In this document: positions 9,251 through 18,352 of the stretch, one piece after another | Position numbering within the stretch: the stretch's first letter is position 1 | How the letters are laid out: each line of letters begins with the position of its first letter | DNA from: Mucilaginibacter rubeus | GTDB taxonomy: Bacteria > Bacteroidota > Bacteroidia > Sphingobacteriales > Sphingobacteriaceae | Assembly (NCBI RefSeq): GCF_014643835.1 | Contig: NZ_BMKD01000009.1 | Span: forward strand, 124,001-188,000 | DNA length: 64,000 nucleotides | Direction of reading: 5' to 3' | Program-made: the position numbers and the translations under genes | The notes under the pieces: model-generated | Database searches by the model: none | What the model saw: the letters and a program-made list of their open reading frames with translations, nothing else | Told to the model about the DNA's origin: nothing

Positions 9251-10534
9251 GTGAATAAAAAGCTGCTCATTATTTCGCCATACTTCCCGCCGGTAAATGC
9301 CGCGGATATGCAGCGTGTGAGGATGAGCCTTCCTTATTTTGCAACCTGCGGCTGGGATGCCGAAGTGGTGACCATTGATGCCCAGTATGCCGACCTGGCA
9401 AAAGACGAATTGTTGTTGCAAAGTCTCCCTCCGGAGATTAAAGTTCACAAAGTGAAAGCATTCCGCAAGGCACTCACTTCAAAAGTTGGTTTGGGCAGTA
9501 TTGCCATCCGCTCGTTATGGCATTACTGCAAAACGGTTAACCGCCTGCTGAAGGACAACAAATTTGATCTTATTTATTTCTCAACCACACAGTTCCCGGT
9601 TTGTACGTTGGGTGCATACTGGAAAAAGCGATTTGGGGTTCCCTACGTCATTGATATGCAGGATCCCTGGCATTCCGATTATTATATCAACAAACCTAAA
9701 AGCGAGCGGCCGCCAAAATATTGGTTCGTTTACCATTTAAATAAATACCTGGAGCCCATCGCCATAAAAAATGCGTACGGGCTTATCAGTGTATCTGCCG
9801 GTTACATTGATGAGCTCAAATTACGTTATCCGGTAATTCAAAAGCTTCCTGCCGCTATTATAACCTTCGGAGCATTTGAACCCGACCTGCAAATAGCTAA
9901 AACTAACCAAAAGCTTTTTGCAGGGTTGCTTGACGATGGCTTTATCAATGTGGTATATATCGGCCGCGGCGGGAAGGATCTTCACAAGGCCATTAGCCCG
10001 GTGTTCGATGCATTAAGGACCGGTTTGAATACCAATAAAGAGCAGTTTGAAAAAATCAAACTCTACTTCATAGGTACCAGTTATGCCCCTGCCGGACAGG
10101 GGATAACCACTATACTTCCCCTGGCAAAACAATATAATGTGGAAGAACGTATTGTTGAAATTACCGACCGTATCAGCTACTATCAAGCTTTGCTCACACT
10201 GCAGCAGGCCGACGCGCTTTTTATCCCTGGGTCAGATGATCCTAAATACACAGCTTCAAAAATATTTCCATACCTGCTCACAAAAAGGCCTGTTTTGGCC
10301 GTATTTAATGCCGCAAGCTCTGCTATACCTATTATGCAGCAGTATGGTGTAGAACATGTTTACAACTATGATGACGTTACCTCCGAAAACCTATTTATAT
10401 TTTTTGAGCAATTAATTAAGGGTAATTTCCAGACTGTTGAATATAATGCTGAAGCCATCGAAAAATATTCGGCACATGAAATGACACTGGCGCAGTGCCG
10501 GTTATTTGATAGAATTATTTATGAACGCCATTAA
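9251..10534 (+). CDS. Glycosyltransferase family 4-like protein
   Basis: This 427-residue protein begins LLIISPYFPPVNAADMQRVR, the N-terminal pattern of GT4 enzymes that act on long acceptors. A VIDMQDPWHSDYY segment near residue 135 is typical of this subgroup. The C-terminal domain contains VVYIGRGGKDLHK and a region ending KIFPYLLTKRPVLAVFN. Start GTG lies 3 bases after the previous stop. The 3' end overlaps the FkbM gene by 14 bases if that gene starts at its first ATG. It is predicted to transfer a sugar in the same pathway; specificity is unknown. Confidence 0.78.
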   Translation: MNKKLLIISPYFPPVNAADMQRVRMSLPYFATCGWDAEVVTIDAQYADLAKDELLLQSLPPEIKVHKVKAFRKALTSKVGLGSIAIRSLWHYCKTVNRLLKDNKFDLIYFSTTQFPVCTLGAYWKKRFGVPYVIDMQDPWHSDYYINKPKSERPPKYWFVYHLNKYLEPIAIKNAYGLISVSAGYIDELKLRYPVIQKLPAAIITFGAFEPDLQIAKTNQKLFAGLLDDGFINVVYIGRGGKDLHKAISPVFDALRTGLNTNKEQFEKIKLYFIGTSYAPAGQGITTILPLAKQYNVEERIVEITDRISYYQALLTLQQADALFIPGSDDPKYTASKIFPYLLTKRPVLAVFNAASSAIPIMQQYGVEHVYNYDDVTSENLFIFFEQLIKGNFQTVEYNAEAIEKYSAHEMTLAQCRLFDRIIYERH

Positions 10535-11411
10535 ACGAACTGTCGGCTTTATTTTAAAACATCCTTTGGGAAAAAAACATCCGGCAAAAGCCTTATGGCG
10601 GTTTGCCTGGTGGCAGGTACAGTCAAGGCTTTCAAGGGCGAAGTTCATTATAAAACCTTTTGTTGGTGATGTTAAGTTTTATGCAACCAGGGGATTGAGC
10701 GGTATTACCGGTAATATATACACGGGGTTACATGAATTTAATGATATGGCCTTTCTGCTTCATTTTTTAAAGCGGGACGATATCTTTTTTGACATTGGCG
10801 CGAATGTAGGTTCATATACACTGTTGGCTTCCGGCATAGCCAAAGCTAATAGTGTTACACTTGAACCTGTTAAAGCAACTTTTGATATTTTAAACAGCAA
10901 TATCGAGCTTAATTATTTGCAGGACGAAGTAAAGCTCATTAATGCCGGCGCCGGCGCAACAGCGGGCGAGATCAGATTTTCGGCTGATGAAGATACCGGA
11001 AACCATGTTATTACTAAAGATGAGAAAGGCAAAAACACTGTTATCGTACCTATAATCACTATTGATTCATTATTGGAAACATACAAACCCGCTCTTATCA
11101 AGATAGACGTGGAAGGATTTGAGACCGAAGTGCTTAAAGGAATGAGATCTACCCTTGATTCGCCCCTGCTGAAGGCCATTATCATTGAGCTTAACGGCAG
11201 CGGCGGCAGGTACGGTTTTAGCGATCAGGATATTCACAAGTTGTTACTGTCAAAAGGTTTTAGGGCTGTTGCCTATGATCCTTTTAAACGCGTTTTAACC
11301 GGGTTAGATACCTTTGGTGCATACAATACTATTTACTGCAGAGACATTGAATTGATAAACCATCGCCTTCAAAATGCAAAAAGTTTTAATATAATGGGCG
11401 AGACTATCTGA
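10521..11411 (+). CDS. FkbM family SAM-dependent methyltransferase
   Basis: The protein has the FkbM core: DDIFFDIGANVGSYTLLAS is SAM motif I, VTLEPVKATFDIL is motif II, and LIKIDVEGFETEVLKGM is the signature C-terminal motif. The ATG at 10521 is preferred to a TTG 15 bases upstream; it gives 296 residues and a 14-base overlap with the GT4-like gene. FkbM enzymes often O-methylate sugars in polysaccharide loci, and the position among glycosyltransferases supports that use. The next gene begins at the base after its stop codon. Confidence 0.88.
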   Translation: MNAIKRTVGFILKHPLGKKHPAKALWRFAWWQVQSRLSRAKFIIKPFVGDVKFYATRGLSGITGNIYTGLHEFNDMAFLLHFLKRDDIFFDIGANVGSYTLLASGIAKANSVTLEPVKATFDILNSNIELNYLQDEVKLINAGAGATAGEIRFSADEDTGNHVITKDEKGKNTVIVPIITIDSLLETYKPALIKIDVEGFETEVLKGMRSTLDSPLLKAIIIELNGSGGRYGFSDQDIHKLLLSKGFRAVAYDPFKRVLTGLDTFGAYNTIYCRDIELINHRLQNAKSFNIMGETI

Positions 11412-12569
11412 ATGAAAAATTTGGCCATAGTTATCACTCACCCCATACAGTATTATACACCGGTATTTAAGCTCCTGTATGAAAGGCAAAAAATAAACGT
11501 CATGGTATTTTATACCTGGGGCGAAGGCGGTTTGCAAAAATTTGATCCAGGCTTTGGTAAAACTATCACTTGGAACCTTCCGCTCCTTGAGGGTTATCCT
11601 TATGAGTGGGTAAAAAACATTTCGGCCGATCCCGGCTCGCACCATTCAAAAGGGATTGATAATCCTGACCTTATCAGTCAAATAAATAACTGGCAGCCCG
11701 ATGTTATTATGGTGTACGGCTGGTTTTACAAAAGCCATCTCAAAATCCTCAAATATTTTAAAGGCAGGGTACCTGTTATTTTCCGGGGCGATTCAACTTT
11801 ACTTGATGATAAAGGCGGTATCAAATCCGTATTGCGAAGCCAGTTTTTAAAGCGGATTTACCGCCATATTGATTATGCACTATATGCCGGGTCAAACAAT
11901 AAGGCTTATTTTAAAAAATGCGGTTTAAAAGAGACGCAGTTATTTTTTGCACCGCATACTGTAGATAATGATCGCTTTGCCGAAGACAGGACCAATGAAG
12001 CCCTTACCCTTCGCAAACAGTTAGGAATAGCTGATGATGAAAAACTCCTGCTTTTTGCAGGCAAGTTTGAGCATAAGAAAAACCCGCTGTCGCTGCTTGA
12101 AGCATTTATCGACATAACACAGCCGGGCACCCATCTGCTGTTTGCAGGAAATGGTATTTTGGAGGTAGAATTGAAAAATAAAGCAAGCTGGCATAAAAAC
12201 ATCCACTTTATTGATTTCCAAAACCAGCTTTATATGCCAGTGGTTTATCAGGCATGTGACATTTTTTGCCTCCCTTCAAAAGGGCCCGGTGAAACCTGGG
12301 GGCTGGCCATAAACGAGGCTATGGCCTGTGGCAAGGCCATATTGATATCAAACAAAGTAGGCGCGGGCACCGATTTGGTCAAGGATTATGAAAACGGACT
12401 GATCTTTAACGCGACCGACGGGATTGATCTAAAAAGCAAGCTAAAAACATTGCTACTCTATGATAAAACCGCTTTATTTACGATGGGGCAACAGTCCAGG
12501 GAAATTATTGAAGGTTGGAGCTTTGTCAAACAGGTTGAAGCGATAGAACAATTAGTGTTAAGTCAATAG
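11412..12569 (+). CDS. Glycosyltransferase family 4
   Basis: A 385-residue GT4 enzyme. N-terminal AIVITHPIQYYTPVFKLL is a well-known start for GT4 members of bacterial polysaccharide loci. LLFAGKFEHKKNPLSLLEAF opens the C-terminal Rossmann domain. GETWGLAINEAMACGKAIL is the E-x7-E nucleotide-sugar motif, followed by SNKVGAGTDLV. ATG directly follows the FkbM stop codon. A 104-base gap follows, the longest break in the operon so far, so a new transcript may start before the Wzy-like gene. Confidence 0.9.
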   Translation: MKNLAIVITHPIQYYTPVFKLLYERQKINVMVFYTWGEGGLQKFDPGFGKTITWNLPLLEGYPYEWVKNISADPGSHHSKGIDNPDLISQINNWQPDVIMVYGWFYKSHLKILKYFKGRVPVIFRGDSTLLDDKGGIKSVLRSQFLKRIYRHIDYALYAGSNNKAYFKKCGLKETQLFFAPHTVDNDRFAEDRTNEALTLRKQLGIADDEKLLLFAGKFEHKKNPLSLLEAFIDITQPGTHLLFAGNGILEVELKNKASWHKNIHFIDFQNQLYMPVVYQACDIFCLPSKGPGETWGLAINEAMACGKAILISNKVGAGTDLVKDYENGLIFNATDGIDLKSKLKTLLLYDKTALFTMGQQSREIIEGWSFVKQVEAIEQLVLSQ

Positions 12570-12673
12570 TAATAAATCTTAACTCACAAGTTTGGTTTCT
12601 GACCTTTTTTACTTATAACTTATTACTTCGGACTAATGGCTAAAAGGCATTTTATCAATAAAATAATTAATAA

Positions 12674-14083
12674 ATGCAGCAAAGCAAATCGATAGAACGA
12701 TATATTGTGTTGTTTATACCATGGCTGCTGGCACTGGCATGTAAAAGTGATAGTGTGTTATCCTATTTTATTGCATGGGGTGGCTCATTTTTTATATTCA
12801 TCATAACACTTACCGGCTGGGTACGTCCAATCCCCAACGACCGCCCTATGGCCGAACAGTTGATGAGGCCCTTATTTATCATCCAGATAATTTTTGCGGG
12901 GTACATGTGCAGTACATCCATCTTTTATTTTATGAATACCCTCGGCTATGAAAATTTCAAGCACGTATTTATTCATACGTTAAATGATAAAGATGCCCTG
13001 GGCTTAATTGCCCAATGCCAGCGTTATTACTGCCTTGGGCATGCTTCATTTGTGATGGGTATACTTATTTTCATGAACTATCCTGTAACTAAAAAATACT
13101 ATATCGAAACCGAAAGGCTGGCAAATCTGCTCATGATGTCGGCAATTATCAGTTTTCCGCTTTCGCTGTTATTTCTTAAGATACCAGGCCTTTCCCAATT
13201 TTATTACCAGTTTAGCTCATTGAGCTTTATTGCCGGTACATTGGCGCTGGCCTTTGCCATACCACTAAAAAAAGGGGCCAATACGCTCATCTGCCTTTTA
13301 CTATATGCCTTTAATTTTTACCAGGCGCTTACATCGGGATTTAAAGAGCCTATTATTATTAGCGTGCTGGTTTTAGGGATCTTCCTGTATCCTACCTATA
13401 AAAAATTAGTAACCATCGCCTTTGTCCCTATCATTGTTTTATTATTTACGGTTTTACCAACATATAACCATATTTTCCGGGCCAATGCATGGAATGGAGA
13501 TGCCGATAGCGGAGAAGCCTCACAACTGGCTCTTGACGCAGCGCTAAATAGCGATAACAGCGATGTTGACGAAACTAACTGGGATTTTTTAGTATATCGC
13601 TTAAGTGAAATCGATATGTTTACCCGTTTTGTGCAGTCGACACCTAAAAATGTGGATTTTTATGGATTGGATATTGTTAAACAATCGGCTATTGCGTTGG
13701 TGCCGCGGATTTTCTGGCCCTCTAAACCAATTACCGAAGCCATGATCATGCAGCGCGTTTATGATGCCGGAGTGGTTAACCGTAACTCTTCCGTATCAGC
13801 CAAACCTGCCTACATCGTTGATGCGTATCTTTCAGGAGGTGATTGGGGGATCTTTATTTTCCTTTTCGCTTACGGCGCCCTTGCACAACTAATAGCCGTT
13901 AAAGCCGAAAAACTTTTTGGGGGATATATATTAGGCACAGCACTTATATTTTCGGGCCTGTTTCAGATCATGTGGCGCGGCATCAGTTTTGAATTCTTGT
14001 TCAATACCATCTTCTGGAGCTATATCAGCATGCTGCTAATTCATAAGGCATTGTTAAATTCTAAAATTTTAAAAGAGATTTGA
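12674..14083 (+). CDS. Wzy-like polysaccharide polymerase, exosortase-associated type
   Basis: A 469-residue integral membrane protein with about 10-12 hydrophobic segments. There is a large polar loop near residues 270-330 (NHIFRANAWNGDADSGE onwards), a layout shared by O-antigen polymerases. A segment near residues 345-360 (SAIALVPRIFWPSKP) resembles the extracytoplasmic motif of Wzy-like proteins in Bacteroidota polysaccharide loci. An exosortase lies three genes downstream, and Wzy-like proteins paired with exosortases are known in Sphingobacteriaceae. It probably polymerises repeat units in the periplasm. No sequence search was possible, so the subfamily is inferred. Confidence 0.72.
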   Translation: MQQSKSIERYIVLFIPWLLALACKSDSVLSYFIAWGGSFFIFIITLTGWVRPIPNDRPMAEQLMRPLFIIQIIFAGYMCSTSIFYFMNTLGYENFKHVFIHTLNDKDALGLIAQCQRYYCLGHASFVMGILIFMNYPVTKKYYIETERLANLLMMSAIISFPLSLLFLKIPGLSQFYYQFSSLSFIAGTLALAFAIPLKKGANTLICLLLYAFNFYQALTSGFKEPIIISVLVLGIFLYPTYKKLVTIAFVPIIVLLFTVLPTYNHIFRANAWNGDADSGEASQLALDAALNSDNSDVDETNWDFLVYRLSEIDMFTRFVQSTPKNVDFYGLDIVKQSAIALVPRIFWPSKPITEAMIMQRVYDAGVVNRNSSVSAKPAYIVDAYLSGGDWGIFIFLFAYGALAQLIAVKAEKLFGGYILGTALIFSGLFQIMWRGISFEFLFNTIFWSYISMLLIHKALLNSKILKEI

Positions 14084-14157
14084 ATTACGCAAACGATCGA
14101 TATGATTTTGAAAGAGCTGCCTTAATTAAAAAATATAAAAATATGGATCCACAATAA
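14080..14157 (+). CDS. Possible 25-codon peptide
   Basis: A short frame starts at TTG within TTGA at the stop of the Wzy-like gene, the same 4-base overlap used by several genes of this operon. It ends at TAA just before the methyltransferase. The peptide begins LNYANDRYDFERAALIKK and is strongly charged. It may be a small coupled gene, a remnant of a longer protein, or chance. Only the coupling geometry and protein-like composition support it. Confidence 0.25.
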   Translation: MNYANDRYDFERAALIKKYKNMDPQ

Positions 14158-14164
14158 CCACCGC

Positions 14165-14788
14165 ATGAGCGCTTATAAAGATTACGATTATCCCGATGCA
14201 AGCCCCTGCCATGTATTTAAGGAGCTCGAGAAACCACTTATGTCGTTATTAAATGAGGATAACAACACCAGCATTCTCGACCTTGGCTGCGGCAACGGTC
14301 ACCTGGTAAATTATTTATTGGCAAGGGGATTTAACGCTTATGGTATCGATGCATCCAAACCAGGCATTGCTATTGCCGATAAAATAAATCCCGGCAGGTT
14401 TTTCGTTCATGATCTTTCGGTTGAAGGGTTACCGGAGCCCTTAAGAGCTATACAGTTTAACACCATTATATCAACTGAGGTTATTGAGCACTTGTACGAC
14501 CCCTACGCATTTATACGCCTTTGCCGGGATGTTTTAAGCGAATCAAAAGGTGAGCTCATCATTTCAACGCCTTATCATGGTTATTTAAAAAACCTGTTTT
14601 TGAGTATTTTAAATAAATGGGATAATCATATCAGCCCTTTGTGGCAGGGCGGGCATATCAAATTTTGGTCGGTTAAAACGCTGACACAAATCCTCAACGA
14701 ACATGGGTTTGAGGTAACAGCATTCAGGGGCTGCGGCAGGTTTCCCTATTTTTGGATGAGCATGATCATTAAAGCCAAACTTAAGTGA
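14165..14788 (+). CDS. Class I SAM-dependent methyltransferase
   Basis: A 207-residue protein with the methyltransferase core: ILDLGCGNGHLVNYL at residues 39-53 is motif I, AYGIDASKPGIAIA is motif II, and ISTEVIEHLYDPYAF is motif IV, as in UbiG-like enzymes. Late HIKFWSVKTLTQIL is common in sugar or lipid methyltransferases of polysaccharide clusters. ATG at 14165 is the first suitable start. The TGA overlaps the GTG start of the next glycosyltransferase. The substrate is unknown; O-methylation of a sugar or carrier lipid is a reasonable inference. Confidence 0.85.
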   Translation: MSAYKDYDYPDASPCHVFKELEKPLMSLLNEDNNTSILDLGCGNGHLVNYLLARGFNAYGIDASKPGIAIADKINPGRFFVHDLSVEGLPEPLRAIQFNTIISTEVIEHLYDPYAFIRLCRDVLSESKGELIISTPYHGYLKNLFLSILNKWDNHISPLWQGGHIKFWSVKTLTQILNEHGFEVTAFRGCGRFPYFWMSMIIKAKLK

Positions 14789-15648
14789 GCGAGAGCCTGG
14801 ATATTATTATCTTAACTTTTAACGAGGAAAAGAACATTGGCGACTGCCTGCGAAGCGCGGCGGTGCTAAAAGCCAATATCTATATTGTTGATTCAGGTTC
14901 AAAGGATACCACACTGGCTATTTGCCAAAGGTACACGCAAAACGTCTTCAGCCATCCGTTTGAAAATTATGCAACCCAGCGTAACTGGGCTTTGAATAAC
15001 CTGCCTTTAACAGGTACCTGGATACTTAACCTGGATGCTGATCACCGGGTAACACCAGAGCTTGCCGCCCAGCTTAACGATATTTTCTCCAAGTCCATAG
15101 ATGCTGAAACAAATGGCTTCCTGATCAGCAGGCGTACCCTATTTATGGGCAAATGGATCAAACATGGCGGCCACTATCCAACATACCACGCCAACCTGTT
15201 CAGGCGCGGCTTCGGGCATTGCGAAGAAAAATTGTATGATCAGCATTTTAAAGTTACCGGTAAAACGCAGGTACTTAAAACTGATATCATCGATGTAATA
15301 ACCGATTCGCTTACAAGTTTCATTGCCCGGCATAATCATTGGGCAACGCTGGAGGCGCAATACCTTGTTGAGCAGCAAAACGTCCCGGTTATTGACGATA
15401 ATGGTAAGCTGGTACATCCACGGTTATTTGGTAACCCGATGGAGCGCCGCCGGTATATGAAAAAACGATATGAGTCGTTTCCTTTATTCGTAAGGCCTGT
15501 AATTTACTTTACTATAAGATACTTTATAAAATTGGGTTTTTTAGATGGAAAAACCGGGCTGGTATTTCATTTTTTACAAGGTTTTTGGTTCAGGTTTTTG
15601 ATTGATGCTAAAATTTATGAGTTACGAAAGGAGAGCAAAAAACAATGA
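14785..15648 (+). CDS. Glycosyltransferase family 2 (WaaE/KdtX-like)
   Basis: A 287-residue GT2 protein. It begins LDIIILTFNEEKNIGDCLRS, has IVDSGSKDTT in place of NDGS, and LNLDADHRV for the metal site. The order (FNEEKNI, VDSGSxDxT, QRNWAL, LDADE/H) is that of the WaaE/KdtX group. The second half has the basic HGGHYPTYHANLFRRG segment that such enzymes carry. Start GTG shares 4 bases with the upstream stop, and the TGA overlaps the exosortase ATG. It likely transfers a sugar to a lipid-linked acceptor. Confidence 0.88.
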   Translation: MSESLDIIILTFNEEKNIGDCLRSAAVLKANIYIVDSGSKDTTLAICQRYTQNVFSHPFENYATQRNWALNNLPLTGTWILNLDADHRVTPELAAQLNDIFSKSIDAETNGFLISRRTLFMGKWIKHGGHYPTYHANLFRRGFGHCEEKLYDQHFKVTGKTQVLKTDIIDVITDSLTSFIARHNHWATLEAQYLVEQQNVPVIDDNGKLVHPRLFGNPMERRRYMKKRYESFPLFVRPVIYFTIRYFIKLGFLDGKTGLVFHFLQGFWFRFLIDAKIYELRKESKKQ

Positions 15649-16211
15649 AACAACCTGCTTTTTTAAATAACCCGGCGATACGGTTCATGCTGCTGTTTGT
15701 ATTGCTGTTTGCCATATTTTATAGCTTTAACATTTTCTTTTTCGGTATTACTAATTCCGGCGGGAATTATAACGCTTTCTTAGCCGAACACCTGAATTAT
15801 ATTGCGGCTTTGAGACAGGTTTTATTGGATTGTAGTGTCATGATCCTGAAGTGGCTTGGTTATGCTGCCATTGATAATAATTCCGAGTTACTGGTTGCAG
15901 GTAAAGGGACACTGGCCATAGTTTACAGCTGCCTGGGTTTAGGATTGATCAGCTTTTTTTCCGCCTTTGTACTGGCCTATCCATCTCCGTTGCGCTCAAA
16001 ATTGGTGTTCCTGTTTTCTGGGATCTTTGTTATCGAATTTTTAAACGTGATTCGTTTTGTTTTACTGGCCATCTTCTGGTCGAAAAAGGCAAACCGGATA
16101 GTTGATCACCATACCATTTTTAATATACTTCTTTACATTATTATAGCGTTTAGCCTGTATATTTGGATTAAACGTAATGATAAGCTTACCGGCGCTGATG
16201 TTCAGAACTGA
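15645..16211 (+). CDS. xrtY: Exosortase/archaeosortase family protein (exosortase Y-like)
   Basis: A 188-residue polytopic membrane protein with the invariant exosortase residues: Cys96 in VYSCLGLG, Arg137 in NVIRFVLL and His155/His156 in VDHHTIFN. In this family the Cys, Arg and His form a protease/transpeptidase-like site at the outer face of the inner membrane. The enzyme cleaves C-terminal sorting signals. Its place in a glycosyltransferase operon, with a Wzy-like protein three genes upstream, matches the exosortase-polysaccharide pairing of Sphingobacteriaceae. No protein with a C-terminal sorting signal is visible in this window. The symbol is a subfamily guess. Confidence 0.82.
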   Translation: MKQPAFLNNPAIRFMLLFVLLFAIFYSFNIFFFGITNSGGNYNAFLAEHLNYIAALRQVLLDCSVMILKWLGYAAIDNNSELLVAGKGTLAIVYSCLGLGLISFFSAFVLAYPSPLRSKLVFLFSGIFVIEFLNVIRFVLLAIFWSKKANRIVDHHTIFNILLYIIIAFSLYIWIKRNDKLTGADVQN

Positions 16212-16749
16212 CCTTTCAACTTATAATAATTATCCTTATCATCCGGGCGGCAATGTTTTAAAACGCATTTTGTGGTACTACTGTAATGCCATATTCTTTA
16301 AAACAAGCATTATACCCTCAAGCGCGTTCAAAGTATTTTTACTGAAGCTATTTAGTGCCAGGATCGGTAAAAATGTAACTGTTAAGCCCTGTGTAAACAT
16401 CAAATATCCATGGAATCTGCATATCGGCGATGAAAGCTGGATAGGTGAAAATGTATGGATAGATAGTTTAGTGCCCATCCATATCGGCGCGCATGTTTGC
16501 CTGTCGCAGGGGGCTGTGCTGTTAACGGGCAGCCACAATTACCAAAAAACATCCTTTGATTTGATAACCAAAGGCATAATTTTGGAAGACGGCGTGTGGA
16601 TCTGCGCCGGGGCTATGGTAAATCCGGGCGTGACGGTAGCATCGCACGCGGTATTGACCAGTGGTTCTATCGCTACAAAAAACATGGACGCGTACGGCAT
16701 CTATCAGGGCAACCCGGCGGTAAAGATCAGGGAACGGGAAATCAGTTAA
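16198..16749 (+). CDS. WcaF-like sugar O-acetyltransferase
   Basis: The protein has an N-terminal FRTDLSTYNNYPYHPGG segment typical of putative colanic-acid acetyltransferases. It continues with left-handed beta-helix hexapeptide repeats (IGKNVTVKP, IGDESWIGENVWID, IHIGAHVCLSQGAVLL). The catalytic His lies in GSHNY, and the CoA end is marked by IYQGNPAVKI. The ATG at 16198 gives 183 residues; another ATG at 16177 would add 7 residues. Either way the start lies inside the 3' end of the exosortase gene. It is predicted to acetylate a sugar of the polymer in the cytoplasm. Confidence 0.87.
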   Translation: MFRTDLSTYNNYPYHPGGNVLKRILWYYCNAIFFKTSIIPSSAFKVFLLKLFSARIGKNVTVKPCVNIKYPWNLHIGDESWIGENVWIDSLVPIHIGAHVCLSQGAVLLTGSHNYQKTSFDLITKGIILEDGVWICAGAMVNPGVTVASHAVLTSGSIATKNMDAYGIYQGNPAVKIREREIS

Positions 16750-16780
16750 AACTTAAACATCATCTGCTTAAAATAATTAT

Positions 16781-18352
16781 ATGCTGAAACAGAAACTACA
16801 AACCCACCAAATCATTTTATTGGTTATTAGCGGGATTGTTTTCATTATGGGTATTATGCTGATCATAGCCCCAGCCGCCATTTACCCCGACCCCAGCAAG
16901 GGTTTCCAGGTAATGCGTTCAATGGAACAGGGTTCAGCATTTAATGTCATGGTTAAACCAGATCAAAATGATATCAGCAAAAACACGTCAGAATTCCTCG
17001 CCTGGTGGTCGCCGGGGCAATACCTAGTGCCCTATTTCTTTAAACTTATTTTCAGCGTCAACACCGGTCGCGCTTCTTCAATAGTAACCCTGCTATTTTC
17101 GTTATCGGGCATTTTCGGCTTTTATTACTTCTTTAAAAAAGCGGGCTTTACGCCAATGATCTCGGCTTTAAGCGTACTGTTCATCGTAATTCAGTTATCC
17201 TTTTTTACGCCCTATGTATTTTATAACGGAGGCGAAGTACTACTTTTTGGTTACACCGGCTGGTTTTTATACGGGTGCATAGCCATTGAAAAAACTAACT
17301 GGAAACTGGCCGTATTCCTCTTTATAGGTGGAATATTAGGCTTCATTTGCAAATCGTCATTTTTATGGATGTATGCTGCCACTTGCCTTTTTTTATGGCT
17401 TAGGTTTTCAATGGGAACAAAAGACATCATTCGCTGGATAAAAAATGGCATATGGATAGGAGTCCCTGCGGTATTATCCTTATTTATGATCTATCATTTT
17501 TATCTTTCAAAAGGTGCTAACCCCTCATCGATAACCGGGGGCATAAAGCTGGTTTGGGAAACTTTTGGCTTTCCTTTGGCCTCGCCAATATTAACCGCTT
17601 TTTCGGTAGATGACCTTACAAACGGCCTTTTGTTTCATGATGACCCTCCCATGTTTACTTACTTTTGGGGGGTGATCATCGTGCTGATCTGTGCAGTATT
17701 AAGCATTTTATTAATTTGGTTTATTGCAAAAAAGGCGCCTCACAAAAATTATGCGCTGCTACTGGTGGTTTTTTATGTGGTATCGGTGTTGTTTTTCGGA
17801 CAATCATTTTTGAGACAAGCCAATATTTCATATGAAGCAAGGCATTTGAGACTCATCGGGCTCATTGCTGCACCCGGCATCATTTACCTGGTAAGCAGAT
17901 TGCAAACTGGTTATAAATACCTGTTTTATTTTATATGTTTTGTAATAGCTTACTCCAGCTACAAATACTTTGTGCCAAGCTACTTTCAAAATAAAAATAT
18001 CGGCGCAAGGGGATATTCGGGGATAGCACAGTTATTTATCGATCAGCCATCGCTAAACTATATCCACAACCTGGATAAGCAAAACAACAACGCCATTTTT
18101 GTATTTAACAGCCCTGATCTGAGCCTGGAAATTGAACGCAACCGCACTATAACCGTTGAAACCATTGGCGCTGAAGTGGCTATCGATTACGATGACTACG
18201 TATATAATGGGCACGCCGGACCACTGTACATAGTTTTGCCCGCCGATTACATCGGTCCAAAGTCAACTATCATGCGCAAATGTTTTCCTGGCTATACCGG
18301 CTTTAAAATGACGATGCTTAGTAATGACTACATTTTGTGGGAGGCTAAATAA
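16781..18352 (+). CDS. GT-C-like polytopic membrane protein
   Basis: A 523-residue protein with about ten to twelve hydrophobic segments and a long soluble C-terminal part from roughly residue 405. Acidic and aromatic residues in the first outer loop ([16 protein letters not shown], then [15 protein letters not shown]) resemble the GT39/PMT-like GT-C arrangement. The C-terminal part has no membrane spans and may be periplasmic. A lipid-linked sugar transferase is the best guess, but no family signature is decisive. It closes the polysaccharide operon, and its last 8 bases overlap convergent obgE. Confidence 0.6.
   Translation: MLKQKLQTHQIILLVISGIVFIMGIMLIIAPAAIYPDPSKGFQVMRSMEQGSAFNVMVKPDQNDISKNTSEFLAWWSPGQYLVPYFFKLIFSVNTGRASSIVTLLFSLSGIFGFYYFFKKAGFTPMISALSVLFIVIQLSFFTPYVFYNGGEVLLFGYTGWFLYGCIAIEKTNWKLAVFLFIGGILGFICKSSFLWMYAATCLFLWLRFSMGTKDIIRWIKNGIWIGVPAVLSLFMIYHFYLSKGANPSSITGGIKLVWETFGFPLASPILTAFSVDDLTNGLLFHDDPPMFTYFWGVIIVLICAVLSILLIWFIAKKAPHKNYALLLVVFYVVSVLFFGQSFLRQANISYEARHLRLIGLIAAPGIIYLVSRLQTGYKYLFYFICFVIAYSSYKYFVPSYFQNKNIGARGYSGIAQLFIDQPSLNYIHNLDKQNNNAIFVFNSPDLSLEIERNRTITVETIGAEVAIDYDDYVYNGHAGPLYIVLPADYIGPKSTIMRKCFPGYTGFKMTMLSNDYILWEAK

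Noticed and set aside
12570-12673. Gap before the Wzy-like gene checked for a terminator or promoter
   Set aside because: No stable hairpin with a T-run and no TAnnTTTG box was found. It may be a weak break, but there is nothing to annotate.
18345-18352. Overlap of the last polysaccharide gene with obgE as a regulatory antisense contact
   Set aside because: Eight bases of 3'-3' overlap are common in compact genomes and carry no sign of regulation.
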